Source: Agelaius tricolor (taxonomy: Eukaryota; Chordata; Aves; Passeriformes; Icteridae). From it: a stretch of 64,000 nucleotides of DNA. Shown piece by piece: positions 1 to 8,620 of the stretch. The stretch spans positions 82,996,881 through 83,060,880 of the forward strand of contig JALJCS010000001.1 in assembly GCA_023055355.1 (NCBI GenBank). The letters are read 5' to 3'. Both the position numbers and the translations under genes were made by a program. The notes beneath the pieces were generated by a model. That model saw only the letters and a program-made list of their open reading frames with translations, had not been told where the DNA came from and did not search any database. Each line of letters opens with the position of its first letter. Within the stretch, counting starts at the first letter, position 1.

Positions 1-9
1 AGGCGATAT

Positions 10-351
10 TTATTCAAGCATTACAGGGTCAGCCTCTGTTCTCTGCAGCTGTTCTTCAGCTCTGGAATTTAATAACTTCCACCACTGCTCACTTTTGAAC
101 TGCAAAAGTTCAAAGGAAGGAGGTTGCTGACAGTGCAGGACAAGTGGATGCTGCTGCTTTACTGGCCAACAAAGTGGACAATTCTCATCTCTGAGGCCAG
201 TAACAAAAGTATCATGAACAAATAATAGCAACAAAACTTAAAACCTGTGAAGAGGTTCTTGAGAAAAAAGCAGTTTACATACAGCTTCACCAGTAACTGG
301 AAATGAGCCTTTGACAAAGACATGTAAATTATAAAAGGAAGGCTGTCTTCC
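10..351 (-). pseudogene. Unidentified coding remnant with one in-frame stop
   Basis: Read on the minus strand from 351 down to the TAA at 10-12, one frame stays open for about 113 codons apart from a single TAA at 238-240. The sense is protein-like rather than low complexity. It contains a CPLC pair followed by HPLVLHC, which could be part of a zinc-binding knuckle, and a charged, Trp-rich tail (SEQWWKLLNSRAEEQLQR). An AATAAA overlaps the terminal stop at 8-13. The reading ends abruptly at 351, where an LTR fragment begins, so the 5' part is missing or displaced. I do not recognise the family. It could be a processed pseudogene, a decayed last exon, or a chance open frame. The internal stop and the truncation argue against a working gene. 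Confidence 0.35.
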
Positions 352-845
352 TTTGATGGGTTGACCCTGGTAGTAGGCCAGGTACCCACCAAAGCCACTC
401 TACCATTCCTCCCCTGCAGGGAAGAGAAAATATAACAAAGGTTCATTAATTGAGGTAAGGACAGGGAGTGGTCACTTAACAGTCACAGTCACAGTAAATC
501 AGACTCAGCTTGAAGAAATTAAATTTATTACCATTCAAATAAGAGTAGGATACTGAGAAGTAAAACAAATGACCTGACCCTCGTTCTCCCTCCTTCCTCT
601 CCTTAACTTTATTCCCAATTCCCTACCTCCTCTCCCAGTGGTGGAGGGAGATGGCAAATTGAGGTTACAGGCAGTTCATCACATGTTGTTTCTGCCACTG
701 TTTCCTTCTCAGGGGGAGGAGTCCTTTCCCTGTTCCAGATGAGGGGTCCTGCCCAAGGGAGACAGTCCTCCATGAACTCCTCCATGAGTCCTTCCTGTGG
801 GCTGCAGACCTCTATGAACTGCACAAGGATTTCCCCAGCCAAGAA
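352..845 (-). mobile_element. Truncated ERVL-type LTR fragment
   Basis: This stretch aligns by eye with the start of the solo LTR at 4136-5424. Shared landmarks in the same order are the (T)GATGGGTTGACCCTGG-like start, the AATTTATT block (minus-strand AATAAA, about 523), GATACTGAGAAGTAAAA, a CT-rich stretch, CAGTTCATCAC, and GGGTCC...GGGAGACAGTCCTCC. It stops around 845, before the part that carries the minisatellite in the longer copy, so roughly 60% of the LTR is missing. Orientation is minus, judged from the polyadenylation signal. The left edge is sharp (351/352); the right edge is uncertain by about 20 bp, and no target duplication can be shown. Confidence 0.75.
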
Positions 846-893
846 TGTAGTTAGTGGCACTGATTCAAATTAACAGCAATTTTCAGGGCAGTT

Positions 894-933
894 AAAAAAA
901 AAAAAAAGAAAAAAGAGAGAAAGAAAAAAGAGG
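894..933 (+). repeat. A-rich polypurine tract
   Basis: A run of 14 A followed by interrupted A/G sequence to 933. It sits about 50 bp beyond the LTR fragment and could be an old poly(A) tail or a simple repeat; no retrocopy body can be assigned to it. Confidence 0.7.
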
Positions 934-1846
934 CTTTCATAAAGGTAAACCCATCATGAATTTTTATCCTTTTGCTCCCTGTTACAGAACATCTTGGATA
1001 AATAATTAATATTTCTTTTAACATTTTAGTTTGGAATTACTTTAATCAGGCACTGTTGTGATCTTCTAGAAGAAAAGGAATTGCAAGTGCACTAGGCACC
1101 CAGGCCTAGTGGGATAACAGATGGGCAGGCAGCATGGGCAAAGCTACGCACACTTTGCAGGCAAACAAGACATCACTGTGTGCATACACGGAGCAGATAC
1201 AGGCTCCCACTGTCCATGCCTAGAGCTGTGTAGCTGCTCTCCTGCAGGCCTGAGGCCCAGTTTATTCTCAGGCTTAACATCAGCTGGGTCACTGCACAAA
1301 ACCGGTTTCTCTGCTGGTGGTGTGAACTATGGGCAGAACAAGCTGGTATCTGCCTGCAGAATAGCACAGTGACAATGCCTCAGGAGGGAGTGGGACACTT
1401 ACTTTGGCTCAAAGGAGAGACAACACAGCAAAACCTGCACTGAAAGAGATGTGTTTAGAAGCAACCAAGCAAAGTTTAAAGTGTCACTGCTGGTTTTGCT
1501 ATGACATGAAAATTTTAGTCACTGCAAAGCATGGAATTACACCGTAAATATCTCAATGGAATTCTTTAAAAATAATTTTAAAATAAAATGTTTGAATTCA
1601 AGGTTTAAAGTTTTGATTTAAAAAATTTTGTCACAGTATTAAACTAATATTAAAAAGACATGGAAGTTCATGAAGTGCAACTCTATCTCAAGTCTACAGA
1701 GTGCAACAGCCTTGAATCATTTGTGTATGTTCTGTGTTTACAGCAATGGAAATCAGTAAGAAACCTGACTAGCTTGATAATCCATATGGAGATTATTACT
1801 GATCATCAGTCACTGGAAGAAGGCTGTTCTGTTTTTGCAAACAGTC
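934..1846. other. Intergenic DNA, no gene recognised
   Basis: Unique sequence between the A-rich tract and the first short LTR element. A moderately GC-rich part at 1105-1400 has short open frames on both strands (83 and 64 codons) with no recognisable similarity. From about 1560 to 1660 it is very AT-rich. I see no transposon signature here. Confidence 0.6.
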
Positions 1847-1852
1847 TGCAAC
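1847..1852. repeat. Left target-site duplication of short LTR element, copy 1
   Basis: TGCAAC directly before the 5' LTR. It matches TACAAC at 2710-2715 in five of six bases, as expected for an old 6-bp duplication with one later substitution. Confidence 0.7.
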
Positions 1853-2144
1853 TATAGTAGAGGAAATGTATTGTACTTGAATATCTGTATAGAGGCTTTG
1901 CCCCAGAAGGTCCTGGTTGTCCTTAATTGGGCTGCAGCTGTGACCAATGAAGGTAACTGGGATAAAAGGGGGCAGGTTAGCCAGTCAGGGAGAGCCTTGA
2001 AGGGGCTCTGAACTGAGAGAGAACAACATGCAGAAGAAGGAGTCTGTGCTGTGAAGATCTACAGCCATAAGAAGGCACCGAGGAGGTATGGACTTTAGAA
2101 ATCTGATAACAACAATATGGGACTCTAGAAATAGAACAACAACA
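1853..2144 (+). repeat. 5' LTR of TRIM-like copy 1
   Basis: 292 bp, starting TATAGTAGAGG and ending AACAACA. Over most of its length it pairs with 2393-2709 at roughly 94% identity (eye count). It has a CCAAT box at 1944-1948 and a TATA-like GATAAAAG at 1961-1968, about 15 bp apart, giving a plausible U3 promoter. Compared with the 3' LTR it has lost one of two GGGCTGCAGCTGTGA units just upstream of the CCAAT box; the unit kept is the second, as shown by the CCTTAATT that precedes it. Confidence 0.9.
1944..1968 (+). promoter_or_regulatory. CCAAT box and TATA-like box in 5' LTR, copy 1
   Basis: CCAAT at 1944-1948 and GATAAAAG at 1961-1968. The same pair recurs in the 3' LTR (2509-2513 and 2526-2533) and in copy 2, where the 5' LTR TATA-like box is altered to GATGAAAG. 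The arrangement is that of a retroviral U3 promoter; activity is inferred. Confidence 0.6.
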
Positions 2145-2146
2145 AT

Positions 2147-2164
2147 TGGTGACCCCAATATGAT
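2147..2164 (+). other. Primer-binding site, tRNA-Trp type (copy 1)
   Basis: TGGTGACCCCAATATGAT starts two bases (AT) after the LTR end. It matches the complement of the tRNA-Trp 3' end (TGGTGACCCCGACGTGAT) at 15 of 18 positions. The three differences fall in the CGACG core and all are transitions of the kind left by CpG decay. Confidence 0.85.
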
Positions 2165-2224
2165 AGTTGATAGAAGATAAAATAGCCAAGAGCTGCAGAT
2201 AGTTGGTAAAAGATGAGACAGACA

Positions 2225-2321
2225 AGAGCTGTGAGAGAGCATAGCCTTTGGGTCAAGGAGCTGTGAAAGAGTATGGCCTTTGAGCAAGGAGCTATGTGTG
2301 TTGTACATGGCCTTTGAGTCA
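2225..2321 (+). repeat. Tandem units in interior of copy 1
   Basis: Three head-to-tail imperfect units at 2225-2255, 2256-2286 and 2287-2321 (31, 31 and 35 bp). Each begins with an (A)RGAGCT(G/A)TG-like block and ends with TRGCCTTTGRGYCA. The same units occur in copy 2, where the array is longer. Confidence 0.8.
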
Positions 2322-2378
2322 TGGGGAAATGTGTGTGTATTGTACTTAAAGTATTGTATGTAAAACCTGGTTCTGTAA

Positions 2379-2392
2379 GGAAAAGGGGGAAA
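2379..2392 (+). other. Polypurine tract of copy 1
   Basis: GGAAAAGGGGGAAA lies immediately before the 3' LTR, the position where plus-strand DNA synthesis is primed in retroviruses. The GGGGGAAA end is identical in copy 2 (61469-61476). Confidence 0.85.
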
Positions 2393-2709
2393 TATAGTAG
2401 AGGAAATGTATTGTACTTGAATATCTGTATAGAGGCTTTGCCCCAGGAGGTCCTGGTTGCCCTTGACGGGCTGCAGCTGTGATGCCCTTAATTGGGCTGC
2501 AGCTGTGACCAATGAAGATAACTGGGATAAAAGGGGGTGGGTTAGCCACTTAGGGGGAGCCTTGGAGGAGCCCTGAACTGAGAGAGAACAACATGCAGAA
2601 GAAGGAGTTTGTGCTGTGAAGATCTGCAGCCGTAAGAATACACTGAGGAGGTATGGACTTTAGAAATCTGATAACAACAGTATGGGACTCTAGAAATAGA
2701 CCAACAACA
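2393..2709 (+). repeat. 3' LTR of TRIM-like copy 1
   Basis: 317 bp, TATAGTAG...AACAACA. It contains both GGGCTGCAGCTGTGA units (about 2468-2508), then CCAAT at 2509-2513 and GATAAAAG at 2526-2533. It is about 25 bp longer than the 5' LTR because of the extra unit. Confidence 0.9.
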
Positions 2710-2715
2710 TACAAC
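2710..2715. repeat. Right target-site duplication of copy 1
   Basis: TACAAC, the partner of TGCAAC at 1847-1852 (5 of 6 match). Confidence 0.7.
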
Positions 2716-4130
2716 TACCCTGAAATGCAGTTTCTTCATCAGAACACTTTCTGTGGTATATTCTACTTACAGGTGTCCTATGGTAGTCAAACTTTATTGT
2801 TCTTCTGATGATGTGCTGACTGGCAACACTCACAAGAATGTCTGTGCTGTCCCTCTCCTTCCTTTTCATATTTTATATATTTTATTCTCATTTTTGAGTG
2901 TAAGAACATGGTTCAAGCTGCAGAATTTTCAGAGCCCACAAGGAAATCAATTCTCTCTCCACTGATGTTTATTTCAAACACTGTGCTGATGACTTCAAGG
3001 TCTATCACAAGGCTAAAATGACATTTTTGGGAAGACAAAGAAAATAAAATTCTGAGTTAGGGTCAGGACTTGGGACCTAATCTGGACTTCTCAGCTCAAT
3101 CAAGGAGCATAAGGGAAATGAGAAGGAATGTGTTTTAGTAAATTCATTCACTCCATGGAGAAATGATGTTCCTTTGAAAGAGGAGTGGGGAAGGAGGAAT
3201 GAAAATGACAAGAGTGTTTTTTCCCAAAAAGACTAAGGTGTCTCTGAGAGCTAAAGATATGCCCATAAAGTATTGTAGGGCATATACAGAGTGTTTTGCT
3301 TAAGACCTACTTTTCATTGTTCAAATAAAACTCCATCTTTAATGTGTTCCATCTATACTTCTGCCAGCTTTGGACTGAGAAGGATGGTTTGTTCAAAGAT
3401 TAAGTCATACTTGTGATAAAAGCTAGTTGTGAAGCAAGAAAAGCCTTTATGAGTAAGACAAAGACTTTGACCAGGATTGCACAATTATGGTTATGCTGCT
3501 GAGAAATACTGAATTTATAAAATATTATAGCTCATATCTATGACAATCAGAAATATGGCACAAATACTGAATAACGATTATAAGAAATCACCATGCGTTC
3601 TGTATTTGAGTGCAACAACTTTGATGAGACTTATGATGTAGATGATGCATTATTATTTTGATAGCTGCTTAGTTAATTTCCTAGCCATAGACCACAAACC
3701 ATTTACATCAGACACTATGAAAATACAAACAAACTGCTGTTTGCTGTTTAAATAATGTGGTTTAAATAAAATAAACCATAATAGGTAGACCAGCAGTGAC
3801 AGTGATTCAGAAAAAGAGTCAGAGATGGCAGCTGAGAAGTCATTTGGTACCAATACAATCTCCACACAATCACTGTTCTCTTAAGTGCAGAAATTGAAAT
3901 AAGATCTTTATTTATCTGGGTGCAATTTTGAGCATCAAATATAATGTTGGATATTTTACTCAATCTTTGTTTAAAACATGTCATAGTCCATAGAGTGTCA
4001 TGCTTCAAAATCAAAGCTCTTCAAGAAAAGGACCCATCATTAAACTAAGAGCTTGTTCTGAAAGCAGTAGTGTAAGGAAGAGGGCCTTAGCCTTTTTCTC
4101 CTGGAACTGAAATATGGTGTAGCAAAGTTT
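2716..4130. other. Intergenic DNA, no gene recognised
   Basis: Unique AT-rich sequence between two LTR elements. Short open frames (70-88 codons) have no recognisable domain. I see no repeat, RNA gene or promoter that I can defend. Confidence 0.6.
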
Positions 4131-4135
4131 ATATG
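4131..4135. repeat. Left target-site duplication of solo LTR
   Basis: ATATG, identical to 5425-5429. A 5-bp duplication is the usual length for ERVL (class III) elements. Confidence 0.85.
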
Positions 4136-4313
4136 TGTCATGGTTTGACACTGGCCCAACACCAGGCACGCATGAGAGTCACTTGCTGACCCTCCCCTGC
4201 CACAAGTAGGGAGTGGAAAGGGAAAGCAAATTAATGAACAGTTCATGAGTTAAGGACCAGGAGAAAACATTTCAAGGGCAAAACAGGCTCAAAATGTAAA
4301 ATTGCAAAGTGAA

Positions 4314-4319
4314 TTTATT
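4314..4319 (-). promoter_or_regulatory. Polyadenylation signal of solo LTR
   Basis: AATAAA on the minus strand. It fixes the LTR orientation, and the equivalent position in the fragment at 352-845 also carries it. Confidence 0.55.
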
Positions 4320-4780
4320 GCTAATAGAATCAGAGAAGGATAATGAGAAGTAAAATAAGCCCTTAAAAAACCTTTTTCCTCCCAGCTCCTCCCTCCTTAC
4401 CACCGATAGCACGGGGAAACGGGGCATGGGGGTTTGGTCAGTTCATCACTGAGATTTTCTTCCACACTGCTCAGGGAGAGGAATCCTTCCCCTGTGAGAC
4501 TGTGGGGTCCCTCCCACGGGAGACACAGTTCTCCTGTGAACCTCTCTGGCATGGTCCACTCTCACAAGCAGCAGCCAAACCACACCTGTGGCAACATGGA
4601 CTCCCTCCCACGGGCACACAGTCCTCCCAAAACCACTGTGATGTGGGTCACTCTTCCACAGGGTGCAGTTCTCCAAGGACAGGCTGCTCCAGCCTGGAAC
4701 CAAGGGCCCTCTGTCCACTGGGCCTCCCACTGGGTCTCAGCCTCCTCCTGGCATCCACCCACCCTGGCATGGGCACCTCC

Positions 4781-5030
4781 CCCACGGGCTGAGGGTGGAT
4801 CTCTGCATTCCCTGTGGGTCCCCACAGGCTGAGGGTGGATCTCTGCATTCCCTGTGGATCCCCATGGGCTGAGGGTGGATCTCTGCATTCCCTGTGGATC
4901 CCCATGGGCTGAGGGTGGATCTCTGCATTCCCTGTGGATCCCCATGGGCTGAGGGTGGATCTCTGCATTCCCTGTGGGTCCCCACGGGCTGTGGGTGGAT
5001 CTCTGCATTCCCCATGGATCCCCACAGGCT
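4781..5030 (+). repeat. 40-bp minisatellite, about six units
   Basis: Units start at 4781, 4821, 4861, 4901, 4941 and 4981, each opening with CCCA(C/T)(G/A)GGCTG and followed by GGATCTCTGCATTCCC. A partial seventh unit begins at 5021. The three middle units are nearly identical; the outer ones carry substitutions, as is usual in arrays that homogenise in the centre. The array lies wholly inside the solo LTR. Forty is not a multiple of three, so the array reads through all frames in turn and gives repeat-rich open frames on both strands (up to 148 codons on minus). These are artefacts of the repeat. Confidence 0.95.
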
Positions 5031-5424
5031 GCAGGGGCACAGCTGCCTCACCATGGTCTCACCACAGCCTGCAGAGGAATCTCAGCTCTGGAGCCTGGAG
5101 CACCTCCTCCCCTCCTTCTGTACTGACCTTGGTGTCTCCATGTTGTTTTCCTTCACAAGGTCTCACCTCCTTCTCTTCTCTGACTAGAAGAAACTAGAGA
5201 GGTTGCATAAACTATGCAACTTTGTTTTGATTTTCTTCAATATGTCATCACAGAGGCATTACCAATCCCTCTCATTGGCCCAGTCTTTGCCCAGCAGCAT
5301 GTCCATCTTCAGGGCCATTAACGATTGTCTCTGCTGGATGTGGTGGAAGCTTCCAGGATCTCCTCATGGGGGCCACAGAGGTGGCCCCCTGCTACCAAAA
5401 ACCAGGCTGTGCAAAACCAGTACA

Positions 5425-5429
5425 ATATG
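5425..5429. repeat. Right target-site duplication of solo LTR
   Basis: ATATG, identical to 4131-4135. Confidence 0.85.
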
Positions 5430-8400
5430 ACATTATTTGCAGAGAGTGCTGCCACAATTTATCTCTCAAGGCTGGGGAAAAAAGAGGGGCTTAAAAATTA
5501 ACTTGATTAGTCTTAAGCTCTGACCAGGGCTCATTCTTGGAAGATAGCCGCCACTGTATGCCACATTATATGTATTTGTAACATCAAGAAAGCTCTTTAA
5601 CACTCACTATAATATAATTTTTTTTAAAAATTATTTTTTTGTACTGTATATATTGGCCAACTCTTTGCAGTACTTCACTGCTCTATTGTGAGATGAAAGG
5701 TACTTCCGGGATCATCTTGATTTAGACTGTCTTATACCATCTTCAACTTTCTTCAAGACTGTGAGACAATAACCATGTGTCTTCAGATAGCTTTTACTTA
5801 TTTGTCAAGTGCAAACTGTTGAAAATATGTTGACAGAAACAGCCAACTTAAGTTACATTTTCTGAAAGTATCAACTAAGAATTCATGCTAGGTGTTAATT
5901 AAATGAGTGAGAGAACCTGGATCTTTTCTGAGCCCTTCAAGCAGTCTGTTACTAAATACAATCATCTAGGGCCCAGTGTTTGGCCTGAAGGCAAAGAGCA
6001 CAGTGTGGCTTGAGCTCTGATGTTATTCTTCTTCTCAGCCACAGAGAGGGTGGCCCATCTTGAGCCAGAACAGCACCCTAATAGATAAATCATAGGGTCA
6101 ATCCTGTGCTAGTTATCAAACCCGTGCCTGGTCTTATTTACTTTTCCACTCCAGATGTAGCTCATATTATCTTTTTCAGTGGAGAAAACCCCAAAACACA
6201 TTACAAAAAATTTTTACTTCAAGGCACCCTTTTAGCTAAATGAGTATCTGGTCTTCCTACAGCCTTATGCCTAACTCAATCAGTACAATCCAGTCTTTAG
6301 CAAACTCTAGAGCTATGAATTGGTAATAAAAACAATACAGCTGGCTCCTCACATGACCTTGTCTCTTCAGCATCACAATCAGTTGGAAATTTGCCAGACC
6401 TCTACTTTGAATTTGGTAGCTGCCACTGGAAACTTCCAGGAGTCAGAAGACTGACAAAATTTTGCACCATCTTCCTCTCCTATCTACACACTATCTAAGA
6501 TTAAAATTTAATCCACTATCACTTTATATTTCATTAATTTTATAAAAAGAAAGAAAATTAATAATAAAATCAGAAGTAACACATGAATAATTGTAGTTGC
6601 TTCCCTGTCTAAGTCAACACCTTGCTATTCTTGTACAATTTTAATGTTTAAACTCCTTATTTCAGGTAGAGCCCAGACATGGTAGCCTGGTACAAATTGC
6701 TACCTATGAGGTCATCAGTCTTGTAAATTCACATGAAAGGGCAAACAGCATGGGTCCAAATTAAGTGTGCAGCTTCATACACTGACTGCACATGTCTGAT
6801 GTCACCACTGATTTACTTTTATGTGCTGTCAATCTATACTGACAATATATGAGAAGTAGGAAAACTTTTAGAGGCAACTTAATTTGCAAGTTCGGTGGTA
6901 CTCAGTTTACTTAGACAGAAATACACAGTAATGGGAGAAGTATGTGCATATTTCCTGTGCTGATTAGCTTCCCATGGGCTTGATCCAATTTCAACTCAAG
7001 TCAGTGGGAATCCTTCCACTTTCTTCAGTGGCAGTTGGCCCACAACCTCACTGAGAAGCATACTGCACAGGGCAGAAATTTTCCATAAGAAAAGTCATTT
7101 AAGGATTAGAGTCTATCTACAAGGGGAAAATGGACATTAGATGTCCTACAAGTATGCTGACAGGACAGTCACAGTGAGAAATGAGTCTCAATAAACTGCA
7201 AGCCTCATTTGGTAAGTTGTAGACATGGGGATTCAAATTTACAAAGTAAAACATTTTACTTGTTGCACTGAAAACTTGATAACACTGTTGGCAAATTTAT
7301 TCCTTTAGGTTAGATGAATCTTGCCTGTTCCAGTTTGATAGTACCTTATGGTCAGGTAGTTTCAGTGTGATTTTTATTGACATAACAGTTTTAATGCTGA
7401 AATTGAGTCTGTCCAACTGGAAAGGACCAGGGGTGTACTTTGGATTGAGCTAAATTAGAACAACTGGGAGTTTTCATCACTGAAACAGTTAACAGGAACA
7501 ACAATTGTGGCTGGAAGTGGAAGATTATTTTCATGTGCCTTTAATCCTCAAATGTTATTTTGGCAATAAATTGGTCATGTTTAGAAAAATGTTGACAAAA
7601 CCTCACTTTATTCACATTTTGATTAATATAATTCACAATATCAAAATTATGTGGTTTTAAATGGATTCATTTTATTAAAAATTTTCCCTCTCTATCCACC
7701 ACAGTTTAATGACTAATATATTTTAATATCCCTGTCTCAAAATTGAAAGGAAGAAACCCATCTACACCAATAAATGACTTCTACAGAAGACAACCCAAAG
7801 TTCAGTGCAGTTCTGTGGTATTCTGAAAACTAGTTTAGAAGAGTTATGTACCCAAGCATGATAAGTAAGGAGCAAAATGTGGGTCAGTAGGCAATACTCT
7901 GGGTCTGAAATTTATATATGCCATGCTATTCCATATATCATGATGTAGAAAAGACACCTAAAAAGTATTTGGAAGGCCATCTAGTGTTATCCAAGTGAAA
8001 TGCAAGATATTTAATTGCTTAAATGCATGCACCTGTTCTCTCATAGAACAACTAAAAATTCACAAATATTCACCTTTGTTTTAAATTCAACTGATCATCA
8101 CCATCCCTAGAGCATCACCGATATTTTGCAAGGAAAATGTGTACATCTTAACTGTCGCAAATATACAAGATTTTATAAAATTGTGGAAGAAAATATTACT
8201 AAAAGGAAAATATACACAGAAAGTAAAACAAGTGAAATTTGTGTCATTGTAAGGCTTTACCAACTAACATTAAAATGTCAAGATGTAAAGAAATATAACT
8301 TTGCAAAATAGATAATCAGGAAGATGGTGTGATACCAAATCTGTGTGAGAAAAAAATTCATCCAGTCACATGGTAGCAACAGAGCAGTGGAAATGTGTTA

Positions 8401-8542
8401 ACTTCAAATGTATTCTGAGCTTGAAAAAGTGTTCATTTTATAGCTGTTCTAAATATGAGTGAATAAAGAATTAAATAAATGCTATCTAGTCTATCTTAAT
8501 TTCTATCCACTAAACACACATGCACAAACACCCTTACTCATC
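5430..8542. other. Intergenic DNA, no gene recognised
   Basis: About 3.1 kb of unique AT-rich sequence with no open frame above 60 codons until the far end (8126-8311). No repeat family is recognised. Confidence 0.6.
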
Positions 8543-8620
8543 CTAAGACCAGAAGGAACTGTTCTGATTACCTGCTCTTACTTTAAAAAAAATACAGGCT
8601 GCATAACTTCAGTGTATTCA
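8543..8620 (-). mobile_element. Ancient CR1-like LINE 3'-end fragment
   Basis: AAGACCAGAAGGAACTG, then a CCTGCTCT block, then TACAGGCTGCATAACTTC follow the order of the antisense 3' end of old amniote CR1-type LINEs (AGGCCAGAAGGGACC ... ACCTCC ... ACAGGCCATAGAACTTC, from memory). An A-rich insertion at 8583-8592 interrupts it. It is short and diverged, so the call is tentative. Confidence 0.45.

Larger units (their letters stand above)
1853..2709 (+). mobile_element. TRIM-like non-autonomous LTR retrotransposon, copy 1
   Basis: A complete element of 857 bp: 5' LTR 1853-2144, two spacer bases, primer-binding site 2147-2164, non-coding interior, polypurine tract 2379-2392, and 3' LTR 2393-2709. 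The interior is only about 248 bp and has no sense-strand frame resembling gag, pro, pol or env. Replication proteins must therefore have come from another element. The PBS complements the 3' end of tRNA-Trp, the primer of alpharetroviruses. The junction GGGGGAAA/TATAGTAG resembles the avian leukosis virus polypurine tract/LTR boundary, and the flanks show a 6-bp duplication. All of this points to an alpharetrovirus-like or ERVK-class helper (inference). A second copy at 60902-61764 has the same layout. Antisense open frames here (up to 175 codons, 1985-2512) are probably fortuitous. Confidence 0.9.
4136..5424 (-). mobile_element. Solo LTR of an ERVL-type endogenous retrovirus
   Basis: 1289 bp, starting TGTCATGGTTTGACACTGG and ending CCAGTACA, so it has TG...CA ends, and it is flanked by perfect ATATG duplications. 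No internal retroviral sequence lies on either side, so this is a solo LTR left by recombination between two LTRs. The polyadenylation signal AATAAA is on the minus strand (4314-4319) near the plus-coordinate left end, and a CCAAT box is on the minus strand at 5274-5278. Transcription would therefore run right to left. The body is full of short quasi-repeats such as CCACGGGCTG-type blocks, and one of these has expanded into a 40-bp minisatellite (4781-5030). The family is shared with 352-845. The class is inferred from duplication length and resemblance to avian LTRs I know; the exact family name needs a repeat-library search. Confidence 0.88.

Noticed and set aside
4434..4832. 132-codon plus-strand open frame rich in Pro/Ser/His
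   Set aside because: Lies wholly inside the solo LTR; an artefact of GC-rich, repeat-bearing LTR sequence.
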